NCBI RefSeq assembly: GCF_004799685.1
Contig: NZ_CP031311.1
Coordinates: 2,845,355-2,909,354, forward strand
From: Halobellus limi
GTDB taxonomy: Archaea > Halobacteriota > Halobacteria > Halobacteriales > Haloferacaceae
Reading direction: 5' to 3'
Length of the DNA stretch: 64,000 nucleotides
Below are positions 1-7,232 of the stretch, piece by piece (the stretch's first letter is position 1; every line of letters begins with the position of its first letter). The translations under genes were made by a program, and so were the position numbers. Below the pieces are notes generated by a model. It had not been told where the DNA came from and made no database searches. It was given only the letters and a program-made list of their open reading frames with translations.

Positions 1-49
1 CCGCGTGTTCACCGGGACTGCGGACGACGGCCGCTTCGATCTCACGCAT
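1..49 (-). CDS. N-terminus of a protein cut by the window edge, possibly zinc-type alcohol dehydrogenase
   Basis: Reading leftward from an ATG at 49, an open frame runs to the window edge and gives MREIEAAVVRSPGEHA. The pattern 'EIEAAVVR.PG' is typical of the first strand of medium-chain zinc alcohol dehydrogenases (aryl-alcohol type) in haloarchaea. Only 16 residues are visible, so the family is an inference. An in-frame GTG lies three codons further upstream. The gene is divergent from the Rieske oxygenase operon and shares its AT-rich upstream region, which would fit a role in the same catabolic pathway. Confidence 0.35.
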   Translation of the reverse strand, partial: MREIEAAVVRSPGEHA

Positions 50-187
50 CTCGATCACCGTCCGCGTGACCGCACGGGACGACAACAGCGGTGGGCGCGG
101 CTACCGAGTCCCCGTCGCCCGAATTCGGTGTCGGCCGGTTCATTGCCTTCCCATATGAACCGGAGCGTAATATAATTTTGGCCTTCT

Positions 188-205
188 AGAATACAATAGA
201 GTATT
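188..205. promoter_or_regulatory. Candidate operator: AGAATACAAT with inverted repeat AATAC-N6-GTATT
   Basis: AGAATACAAT is at 188-197, and AATAC (190-194) and GTATT (201-205) form an inverted repeat around six bases. The same ten bases occur upstream of the split dikinase (5197-5206) and of the ABC transporter (36108-36117). The site lies about 40 bp upstream of the TATA box of the oxygenase operon. An IclR-type regulator encoded at 36507-37304 is a possible binder; that link is inference. Confidence 0.4.
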
Positions 206-245
206 TTGATCCCGATAGAAATTACAAATACATCTATTCGCGGAA

Positions 246-252
246 TATTTAA
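246..252 (+). promoter_or_regulatory. TATA box of the Rieske oxygenase operon
   Basis: TATTTAA in an AT-rich island, 32 bp before the ATG at 284. The spacing predicts a transcript start near 275 and a very short leader containing an AG-rich stretch before the ATG. Confidence 0.5.
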
Positions 253-283
253 GTATCTACACACTGAACCAAGAGGCGTAAGT

Positions 284-1681
284 ATGGCAGCAGGTGACAA
301 ACCCAGCGCGACGGAACGAGCCCTCCAGGACGCTCGCGACTCGCTCGACGAGGGGTTCTTTCCGCTCGAGTTCTTCCACGACGAGGACCTCCACGACCTG
401 GAGATGGAGCGCATCATCGGACAGTCGTGGGTGTTCATCGGTCACGAATCGGAGATCCCGGAGCCGGGCGACTACGCCCGTCGGTACATCGGCGACGACA
501 CGTTCATCTTCGTACGCGACGAGAGCGGCGAGGTGAACCTGCTGTTCGATAGCTGTCGTCACCGCGGCGCGCAGGTCTGCCGCGCGGAGCAGGGCAACAC
601 GTCGCACTTCCGGTGTCCGTATCACGGCTGGACGTACAAGAACGACGGCGAGGCCGCCGGCATCCCCCAGAAATCGAAGGCCTTCAAGAACCTCGACCGC
701 TCGGAGTACGGGCTGGCGCACGTGCCCCGGTTGGAGAGTTACGAGGGCCTCGTGTTCGCCTCACTCGCCGAGGAGGGCCCGTCGCTCGACGAGTGGCTCG
801 GCGACTTCAAGTGGTACTTCGACGTCCACATGAAGCTCCCCGAGGGCGGGATGGAGGTCATCGGCGAACCGCACCGTTGGGTCATCGACGCGAACTGGAA
901 GACCATCGCGGACAACTTCAACGGCGACAGTTACCACACCGCGTGGGCCCACGGCTCGGTGCTCGACCTCGAACTCGGCGGCGAGGAGACGGTCGGTCAC
1001 GCGGGCACCGGCGACAGCCTCGACCGGCACATCCACTGCGACGGCCACACGACGAGTATGCGCGGCTTCGAGGGCGAGGACGTCTTCCTCACGTACCCCG
1101 ACGAGGTCGTCGAGGACCTGTTCACCAGAGAGGGCCTCTCCGATGCGCAGTGGCAACTGGCCCGGCAGGCGCTGTCGTTCACCGGCGCGATCTTCCCGAA
1201 CTTCGGGTTCCTCCACTTCGGCGACACTACCGACGATCCCGAGAAGGACGTCGCGCCCTTCTTCACCATCCGGAAGTGGCGGCCGCTCGGCCCCGATCAG
1301 ATGGAGCTGTGGAGCTGGGGGCTGGCCCCGAAGAACGCCCCCGAGGAGTTCAAACAGCGGATGTACAAGATGTACACCGCGAACTTCGGCCCGACGGGGA
1401 ACTTCGAGCAGGACGACGTGCCCATCTGGAAGGGCATCACCGACTCCGCCAGCGGGCAGTTCGCCAGCAGTCAGAACCTCCAGTTGAACTACCAGATGGG
1501 CCTCGAGTGGATGAGCGAGATGGACATCGACGAGGAGTGGCTCGGCCCCGGCTTCGCCTACTCGGAGAACCTCGAGGAGGGCGGGATGCGCCTGTTCCAC
1601 GAGCAGTGGTACGAGATGCTCGCGGGCAACGACCGGACCGACGCGACCGGGACGCCGATAAACCTCCAGGAGGACCGGTGA
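284..1681 (+). CDS. Rieske non-heme iron ring-hydroxylating oxygenase, alpha (catalytic) subunit
   Basis: Large subunit of an aromatic-ring hydroxylating dioxygenase (465 aa), which inserts oxygen into an aromatic or related substrate using electrons from a ferredoxin. The Rieske [2Fe-2S] ligands are visible: CRH at C91/H93 and CPYHGW at C111/H114. The mononuclear iron site is GDSYHTAWAH, with bridging D215 and ligands H218 and H223. The ATG at 284 was chosen because homologous sequence starts there; the frame is open 26 codons further upstream, but that stretch is AT-rich promoter DNA. The stop overlaps the beta-subunit ATG by one base (TGATG). No reductase gene is adjacent; a separate Rieske ferredoxin lies at 31011-31388. 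The substrate cannot be told from sequence. Confidence 0.93.
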   Translation: MAAGDKPSATERALQDARDSLDEGFFPLEFFHDEDLHDLEMERIIGQSWVFIGHESEIPEPGDYARRYIGDDTFIFVRDESGEVNLLFDSCRHRGAQVCRAEQGNTSHFRCPYHGWTYKNDGEAAGIPQKSKAFKNLDRSEYGLAHVPRLESYEGLVFASLAEEGPSLDEWLGDFKWYFDVHMKLPEGGMEVIGEPHRWVIDANWKTIADNFNGDSYHTAWAHGSVLDLELGGEETVGHAGTGDSLDRHIHCDGHTTSMRGFEGEDVFLTYPDEVVEDLFTREGLSDAQWQLARQALSFTGAIFPNFGFLHFGDTTDDPEKDVAPFFTIRKWRPLGPDQMELWSWGLAPKNAPEEFKQRMYKMYTANFGPTGNFEQDDVPIWKGITDSASGQFASSQNLQLNYQMGLEWMSEMDIDEEWLGPGFAYSENLEEGGMRLFHEQWYEMLAGNDRTDATGTPINLQEDR

Positions 1682-2214
1682 TGTTGGCCGAACGCGAATC
1701 GCAACTGGAAGCCCTGCTCGTCGAGCGCGAGGTCGAGCAGTTCCTCTACGAGGAGGCGGAACTGCTCGACAACCGCGAGCTCCACGAGTGGTTCGACCAC
1801 GTCGCCGACGACGTCAACTACCGGATGCCGCGGCGGCTGATGCGCGAGAACACCAGCAGCGTGTTCAGCGAACAGGGGTACTACTTCAACGAGGACTACG
1901 GCTCGCTGAAGGCCCGCGTCGAGCGCTTCGACTCCGAGTACGCGTGGGCGGAGCGCCCCCCGACGCGAACGCGCCGCTACGTCACCAACGTGCGCGTCAC
2001 CCGCGAGACGGAGGATCTCACAGAGGACGAACTGTTCGTGGAGAGCAACCTCCTCGTGTACCTCAGCCGCGGCGACAGCGACGAGCACACGTTCTACTCG
2101 GCGCGGCGCGAGGACGTCCTCCGGCGGCGCGGGGACACCTTCGAGATCGCAGACCGAGAGATCCGACTGGATCAGACGGTCTTGAGCACCGACAACGTCT
2201 CGATATTCCTATGA
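1681..2214 (+). CDS. Ring-hydroxylating oxygenase, beta subunit
   Basis: Small (beta) subunit of 177 aa with the SnoaL/NTF2-like fold of aromatic dioxygenase beta subunits, which has a structural role in the alpha3-beta3 enzyme. Visible features are the N-terminal acidic helix ending in LLDNRELHEWFDHVADDV, typical for this family, a YVTNVRV strand in the middle, and a C-terminal ADREIRLDQTVL strand. Length matches the family. It overlaps the alpha subunit by one base and the next gene by four (ATGA), so the three are translationally coupled. Confidence 0.9.
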   Translation: MLAERESQLEALLVEREVEQFLYEEAELLDNRELHEWFDHVADDVNYRMPRRLMRENTSSVFSEQGYYFNEDYGSLKARVERFDSEYAWAERPPTRTRRYVTNVRVTRETEDLTEDELFVESNLLVYLSRGDSDEHTFYSARREDVLRRRGDTFEIADREIRLDQTVLSTDNVSIFL

Positions 2215-2687
2215 CCGACGGCACCGACGCGGAACACTACATCGAGGTCGCCGAAGAGACCGAGATCGGCGGCGACGACGCGACGGCGACCGTCCGGCGG
2301 ATCAGGACCCCGAAGGGCGAGCGCCTGGAGGTCCGCGCCGGCGACGACGTCCTCCGAGCGGACGCGCTCGGCCTCGAGAGCCTCTCGTGGCAGGACCTGG
2401 AGGTCTTCGAGGACTTCCTCGGCCACGAGTACGACCTCGCGGCCCGCTCGGAGTCGGCGGCCGACGACGAGATCGACTGCGAGTTCACGCTGAGCAACGA
2501 GTACGCCGACATCGTCGTCCGCAGCGTGGAGTCGCCGGACGGGGACCGGCTCGTGATCGAGGCGCCGAAGAAACACTTCAGCGTCCGGGTCGACGCCGAG
2601 GGGCTCGCCGGCCTCGCCGCGCAGGACACGAGCATCTTCTCGGAGTTCCTCGAGACGCCGCACGGCCCCGGTGGGCACGCACATTGA
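2211..2687 (+). CDS. Small acidic protein with an internal duplication, third gene of the oxygenase operon
   Basis: A 158-aa protein I cannot assign to a named family. It contains two copies of a roughly 45-residue unit: the first (about residues 26-69) and the second (about residues 101-148) share the pattern V-R-x-(I/V)-x2-P-x-G-x-R-L, then D-A-x-G-L, then a Q-D and F-x-(D/E)-F-L ending. A His/Gly-rich tail (GPGGHAH) closes the protein. It is coupled to the beta subunit by an ATGA overlap, so it is probably an accessory or assembly factor of the oxygenase, or a substrate-specific partner. Function is unknown. Confidence 0.8.
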   Translation: MTDGTDAEHYIEVAEETEIGGDDATATVRRIRTPKGERLEVRAGDDVLRADALGLESLSWQDLEVFEDFLGHEYDLAARSESAADDEIDCEFTLSNEYADIVVRSVESPDGDRLVIEAPKKHFSVRVDAEGLAGLAAQDTSIFSEFLETPHGPGGHAH

Positions 2688-2745
2688 GCGGACCGGTCCC
2701 GGCGGACATCGTCGCGGGCCTCCGGGTCGACGCAGCACGGACAAA

Positions 2746-2835
2746 CACGCGAACGAAAGAGATGCGAACCGAAGAGATGCGAACCGAAGAGACGCGAACC
2801 GAAGCGATGCGAACGACTGGCACGCGAACCACACA
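2746..2835. repeat. Tandem 15-bp repeat, six imperfect units
   Basis: Units of consensus GATGCGAACCGAAGA follow each other without gaps (2746-2760, 2761-2775, 2776-2790, 2791-2805, 2806-2820, 2821-2835); the central three are nearly identical and the outer ones decay. The array fills the gap between the oxygenase operon and the aldehyde dehydrogenase. Read in the dehydrogenase frame it would encode a run of RDANR units, but no homologous domain starts there. Confidence 0.85.
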
Positions 2836-2850
2836 CGGACCACCGACACA

Positions 2851-4353
2851 ATGACAGGGCAGTCATCACGAGCGACGGCGGTAGAGGCGAGGGACTTCTC
2901 GATCGACGCGGACTGGAACGGCCTGTACGTCGACGGCGAGTGGCGGTCGGCCGACGGCGGGGAGACGATCCCCGTCGAGAACCCCGCCACGCGCGAGGTC
3001 GTGAGCGAGGTTCCCGCGGGCACCGTCGCCGACGTCGACGCGGCGTTCGAGGCGGCCGCGGAGGCCCAAGAGGAGTGGCGGGACGTCCTCCCGCAGGAGC
3101 GCGGCGAGATCGTCCGCGAGGTCCAGCACCTCGTGGAGACGTACCACGAGGAGCTGACGGAACTGCTGGCGATCGAGTCCGGGAGCGCCCGGCCGAAGGC
3201 GTCCCGGGAGTTCACCTCGACGGGCGAGATGATGCACGACGTCGCCACCTACCCCTTCCGGATGACGGGGAGCCACAGCCGATCGAAGATCGAGGGGAAA
3301 GAGAACATCGTCAAGCGCGAACCGGTCGGCGTCGTCAGCGTCATCTCGCCGTGGAACTTCCCGTTTCAGCTCTCGCTGCGTGCGGTCGCGCCGGCGATCG
3401 CGCTCGGCAACAGCGTCGTGCTCAAGCCCGCCACCGAGACGCCCATCACCGGCGGCCTCCTCATCGCGCGGCTGTTCGAGGCCGCGGGGTTGCCCGAGGG
3501 CGTCCTGAACGTCGTCACCGGTCACGGCTCGGAGATCGGAGATCGGGCCGCCTCCCACCCGGAGATGTCGGCCGTGGCGTTCACCGGCTCCACGTCCGTC
3601 GGGCGGCGCGTCGCCCGCAACGCGGCCGGCGCGTTCGCGCTCCCGGCGATGGAACTCGGCGGCAACAACCCCCACGTCGTCCTCGACGACGCGGACGTCG
3701 AGCGCGCGGTCGACGCGGGCGTCTTCGGTTCGTTCATGCACCAGGGACAGATCTGCATCTCGATCAACCGCCACCTCGTCCACGAGGACGTCTACGACGA
3801 GTACGTCGACCGCCTCGTCGACCGCGCCGCGGAACTGCCGGTCGGTGACCCCCTCGACGAGGAGACGGTCGTCGGCCCGATCATCAGCGAGTCCGAACGC
3901 GACGACGTCCTCGCGTACGTCGAGCGGTCCGTCGAACAGGGCGCGACGCTCGAACTCGGCGGCGACGCCGAGGGTCTGCTGGTCGAACCGACGGTTCTCT
4001 CGGACATGGAGAACGACATGGCCGCCGCCTGCAACGAGCACTTCGGTCCCGTCGCGCCGGTCGTGCCGTTCGGCGACGACGACGAGGCGGTCGAACTCGC
4101 GAACGACACCGAGTACGGCCTGGCCGCGTCGGTCCACTCCGAGCGGATCTCGCGCGCCCGCGACGTCGCCGACCGGATCGACGCCGGGATGGTCCACGTC
4201 AACGACCAGCCGATCAACAACGAGCCGCACGTCCCGTTCGGCGGGACGAAGGCCTCGGGGATGGGACGGTACAACGGCGAGTGGATCATCGACGAACTCA
4301 CCGAGACGAAGTGGACGTCGATCCAGCACCAGCCGCGGGACTACCCGTTCTGA
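2851..4353 (+). CDS. NAD(P)-dependent aldehyde dehydrogenase
   Basis: Aldehyde dehydrogenase superfamily enzyme of 500 aa, oxidising an aldehyde to the acid. The cofactor site (SPWNFPF), the catalytic Glu in MELGGNNPHVV (E268) and the nucleophile in GQICISINR (C302) sit at the classical ALDH numbering. The C-terminal PFGGTKASGMGRY is also typical. The closest types are benzaldehyde/salicylaldehyde or vanillin dehydrogenases (the EHFGPVAPVVPF stretch), which fits the neighbouring ring oxygenase, though the substrate is inferred. The ATG at 2851 was preferred over an upstream in-frame start at 2671, because the extra 60 residues are repeat-derived. Confidence 0.92.
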   Translation: MTGQSSRATAVEARDFSIDADWNGLYVDGEWRSADGGETIPVENPATREVVSEVPAGTVADVDAAFEAAAEAQEEWRDVLPQERGEIVREVQHLVETYHEELTELLAIESGSARPKASREFTSTGEMMHDVATYPFRMTGSHSRSKIEGKENIVKREPVGVVSVISPWNFPFQLSLRAVAPAIALGNSVVLKPATETPITGGLLIARLFEAAGLPEGVLNVVTGHGSEIGDRAASHPEMSAVAFTGSTSVGRRVARNAAGAFALPAMELGGNNPHVVLDDADVERAVDAGVFGSFMHQGQICISINRHLVHEDVYDEYVDRLVDRAAELPVGDPLDEETVVGPIISESERDDVLAYVERSVEQGATLELGGDAEGLLVEPTVLSDMENDMAAACNEHFGPVAPVVPFGDDDEAVELANDTEYGLAASVHSERISRARDVADRIDAGMVHVNDQPINNEPHVPFGGTKASGMGRYNGEWIIDELTETKWTSIQHQPRDYPF

Positions 4354-4417
4354 ATCCCGTGGCCTGATGGTTTCAGCGCCGTTCGAGAACGGGCGGCGAG
4401 TGCGGTAGGGACGCGAG

Positions 4418-5122
4418 CTATTCTACGGAGTCGGTGACGGAGCGCTTGGCCCGCCCGAACACCAGTTCGCCGTGTTCGAGGCCGTCGATCAGGACCTCCG
4501 GGAGGCCGTACTCGTCGATCTTCGCCTGGGTCTCCTCTCTGGGATACTCGACGCGGTGGAGGTCGACGGTTCCCGATTCGACGTCGAGGACGGCGTACCC
4601 GGCGCGCCAGTCCCCGTCGCGGGGGAGCCCGACGCTGCCCGGGTTGACGACGGTTCCCTCGTCGAACTCGGATTTCGCCTGGACGTGCGTGTGCCCGACG
4701 ACGAGCACGGACTCCTCCCCGAGGAGATCCGCGGAGAAGTCCTCCGGGTAGGTGTAGGTGTTCGGCTTGCCGGGCGCGCCGTGGGCGACCTTGACCGCCC
4801 CCTCGTACAGGTCGCGCTCGATCGGCAGCGACTCGAGGTACGCGAGTTCGTCTTCGGTCAGGCGCTCGGTGGTCCACTCGGCTGCCGACTTCGGGATCTC
4901 GTGGAAGTTGTCGTGGAAGTCGCCCAGCACCCCGCGGTCGTGGTTGCCCTGGATCGAGACGATGTCGTGCTCCCGAAACGTCTCGATGACCGCACTGGGG
5001 AACGGGCCGTAGCCGACCACGTCGCCGGCGTGGACGACGGCGTCGACGTCGGGCATCGCGTCGAGGACGGCGTCGAGGGCGGGTCGGTTGGCGTGTACGT
5101 CACTGATGAGTCCGACTTGCAT
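4418..5122 (-). CDS. Metallophosphoesterase (YfcE/MJ0936-type phosphodiesterase)
   Basis: A 234-aa calcineurin-like phosphoesterase. The metal-binding motifs appear in order: D-x-H in LISDVHAN at the N-terminus, GDVVGYGP, GNHDRGV, then VAHGAPG and the C-terminal VVGHTHVQ, followed by NPGSVGLPRDG. The family hydrolyses phosphodiester bonds with Mn/Ni/Fe; physiological substrates are usually unknown. It is convergent with the aldehyde dehydrogenase and divergent from the split dikinase, so it looks monocistronic. An alternative role in stress or cyclic-nucleotide hydrolysis cannot be excluded. Confidence 0.88.
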   Translation of the reverse strand: MQVGLISDVHANRPALDAVLDAMPDVDAVVHAGDVVGYGPFPSAVIETFREHDIVSIQGNHDRGVLGDFHDNFHEIPKSAAEWTTERLTEDELAYLESLPIERDLYEGAVKVAHGAPGKPNTYTYPEDFSADLLGEESVLVVGHTHVQAKSEFDEGTVVNPGSVGLPRDGDWRAGYAVLDVESGTVDLHRVEYPREETQAKIDEYGLPEVLIDGLEHGELVFGRAKRSVTDSVE

Positions 5123-5171
5123 AGACGTGTATAGTAATTATAGTGTAATCAATCTACTCCTTTATACAACC

Positions 5172-5206
5172 GTATTCTCTTCTGAATACCAGATAAAGAA
5201 TACAAT
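5172..5206. promoter_or_regulatory. Candidate operator region with GTATT-N8-AATAC and AGAATACAAT
   Basis: Within the AT-rich gap 5123-5288, GTATT (5172-5176) and AATAC (5185-5189) form an inverted repeat, followed by AGAATACAAT at 5197-5206. This repeats the motif seen at 188-205 and 36108-36117. The site is about 50 bp upstream of the TATA box of the split dikinase genes. Confidence 0.4.
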
Positions 5207-5256
5207 AATTTCTATACTTCGATTAATAGATTACAAATTAAAGACACCTTCGTTAA

Positions 5257-5265
5257 TTATAAATA
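5257..5265 (+). promoter_or_regulatory. TATA box of the split dikinase operon
   Basis: TTATAAATA placed about 27 bp before the ATG at 5289, which predicts a leaderless transcript. Confidence 0.6.
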
Positions 5266-5288
5266 GTTGAGCCACGCTGTCTATTCAC

Positions 5289-7199
5289 ATGGGATCAGAC
5301 CAGGGGACACCCACGACGGCCGAAGAAGCCCCTCGCGACGCGGGAGCGTCCCGCGAGCGGTTTCCGCACGCCGGTGAACTAGAACTGCCCGCGGAGCTGG
5401 ACGGCTGGGAGGAGATGTACCCCGAGTACTTCCAGTTCGAACTCACGGACGATCGGACCGACTACGAGCGGGGCCGGTTCTGGTTCTGGGACAAGAAGGA
5501 CACCACCGAACCGGTGATGCCGTGGGACATGACGATCAGCGCACAGGCGTGGCAGATCGCGATGGCGCAGAACACGAGCCGGGTGTTCGCAATCCCGCCG
5601 TCGATGTCGGTCGACATCCGCGTCGTCGCCGGCTACGTGTACTTCACCGGGATCAACGTCGACGACGAGGAACTCTTGCAGGAACGCGCTCAGATCTTCG
5701 CCGAGCGCAGCGAGTACTACTACGAGAACTACGACGCGCTGTACAACGGCACCTGGCTCCCGGCCGTCAAGGAGATCGGCAACGAGATCGACTCCCTCGA
5801 AGTACCCGAAAAGCTCCCCGAGTACGTCCCCGAGGACGTCATCACCGAGGGGAAGGGTCAGAGCCAGTCGACGCTCGACGTCATCCGGAACTACAACCGG
5901 CTCACCGAACTCGCGCTCGAGGGCTGGCAGCGCCACTTCGAGTTCCTGTACCTCGCGTACCTGGCGTATATGCAGTTCACCGAGACGAGCCGAGAACTGT
6001 TCCCCGACATCTCCGACGACGCGATCGGGAAGATGGTCTCGGCAGTCGAGGCCGACGTCTTCCGACCGGACCAGGAGCTGAACGGACTGGCCGAACTCGC
6101 CGTCGACCTCGGCGACGACGTCACCGACGTCCTGACTTCCGACGCGTCTCCCGAGACGAAGATGGAACGCCTCCGGGAGACCGATGCCGGGCGGGAGTTC
6201 ATAGATCGGTTCGACGAGATCAAAGATCCGTGGTTCTACATGACCTACGGCGACGGGTTCCACAGCTACAAGGGCTCGTGGATCGAGGACCTCGAAGCGC
6301 CGTTCGATCACCTCGAATCCAAGGTCGGACGCCTGCAGGACGGCGAGGAGCTGGGCCGGGACTTCGAGGCGCTGCAGGACGAGCGCGACGAGATCGTCGA
6401 GGAGTACCGGCGGTACCTCGACGCGGAGGAGCGCGAGGAGTTCGACCACGCCTACGAGACGTGTATGACGGTGTACGAGTACGCCGAGAACCACCAGTTC
6501 TGGATCGAGAACTGGCTGCACACGATCGTCTTCCGCAAGATGCGGGAGTTCGGCCGGCTACTCGTCAACCACGGGCTGCTGGAGGACGCCGAGGACGTCT
6601 TCCTCTTCAACCGCTTCGAGGTCGCGGAACTCCTCGAAGAGGCCTGCGAGACGTGGGCGCTCGGAAGGGGCGCGTTCGTCTCCGAGCGCTGGCAGGACCG
6701 CGCCGCGGAGCGCCGGCGGACGTTCGAGGCGGCCAAGGAGTGGGACCCCTCGCCCGCGCTCGGCGAGCCGCCGGAGGAGGTCACCGATCCGCTGATGCAG
6801 ATGCTGTGGGGTATCACCACCGAGAAGGTCAACGACTGGCTCGACGTCGAGTCCGACACGGGCGACGAGTCGCACCTGGAGGGGTTCGGCGCGTCGTCCG
6901 GCCGGGTCGAGGGACCGGCACGCGTGATCGAGGACTCCGCCGACATCGACACGCTCGAGGAGGGCGAGGTGCTCGTCGCGCCCCTGACGAACCCCGCGTG
7001 GGCGCCGGTGTTCCCGCGGGCCGAGGGGGCCGTGACCGACGACGGCGGCATCACGAGCCACGCGGCGATCGTGTGCCGCGAGTACGGGCTGCCGGCCGTC
7101 ACCGGCACCGGTCACGCCACGTCGTTCATCGAGACCGGCGACCAGATTCGTCTCGACGGGGAGACGGGCGAAGTCGAGATCCTCGAGAAGACAGAGTAA
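5289..7199 (+). CDS. PEP-utilising swivelling-domain subunit of a split dikinase (phenylphosphate synthase alpha-like)
   Basis: A 636-aa protein ending in a PEP-utilising mobile (phosphohistidine) domain: DDGGITSHAAIVCREYGL has the catalytic His at residue 591, preceded by LVAPLTNPAWAPVFPRAEGA. The first about 520 residues are a helical substrate-binding region rich in Trp/Tyr/Phe (FWFWDKKDTTEPVMPWD near residue 60). There is no ATP-grasp domain here; that is supplied by the next gene. This two-gene split with about 70 and 40 kDa partners is the architecture of phenylphosphate synthase (PpsA/PpsB), which phosphorylates phenol using ATP in two steps. Rifampicin phosphotransferase-type enzymes share the parts, but fused. 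The phenol assignment is inference. Confidence 0.75.
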   Translation: MGSDQGTPTTAEEAPRDAGASRERFPHAGELELPAELDGWEEMYPEYFQFELTDDRTDYERGRFWFWDKKDTTEPVMPWDMTISAQAWQIAMAQNTSRVFAIPPSMSVDIRVVAGYVYFTGINVDDEELLQERAQIFAERSEYYYENYDALYNGTWLPAVKEIGNEIDSLEVPEKLPEYVPEDVITEGKGQSQSTLDVIRNYNRLTELALEGWQRHFEFLYLAYLAYMQFTETSRELFPDISDDAIGKMVSAVEADVFRPDQELNGLAELAVDLGDDVTDVLTSDASPETKMERLRETDAGREFIDRFDEIKDPWFYMTYGDGFHSYKGSWIEDLEAPFDHLESKVGRLQDGEELGRDFEALQDERDEIVEEYRRYLDAEEREEFDHAYETCMTVYEYAENHQFWIENWLHTIVFRKMREFGRLLVNHGLLEDAEDVFLFNRFEVAELLEEACETWALGRGAFVSERWQDRAAERRRTFEAAKEWDPSPALGEPPEEVTDPLMQMLWGITTEKVNDWLDVESDTGDESHLEGFGASSGRVEGPARVIEDSADIDTLEEGEVLVAPLTNPAWAPVFPRAEGAVTDDGGITSHAAIVCREYGLPAVTGTGHATSFIETGDQIRLDGETGEVEILEKTE

Positions 7200-7232
7200 C
7201 CCTCAATAGCGATCACTCATTAACGAACTGAT

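Noticed and set aside
1-175. Plus-strand open frames entering from the left edge
   Set aside because: They end within 180 bp and give Arg/Ser-rich sequence without recognisable motifs; the minus-strand start at 49 is more protein-like.
2746-2835. Possible CRISPR array
   Set aside because: The units are 15 bp, contiguous and without spacers; no cas genes are nearby.
2671-2850. N-terminal extension of the aldehyde dehydrogenase through the 15-bp repeats
   Set aside because: ALDH homology starts after the ATG at 2851, and E268/C302 fall at the classical numbers with that start; the extension is a repeat-derived RDANR run.
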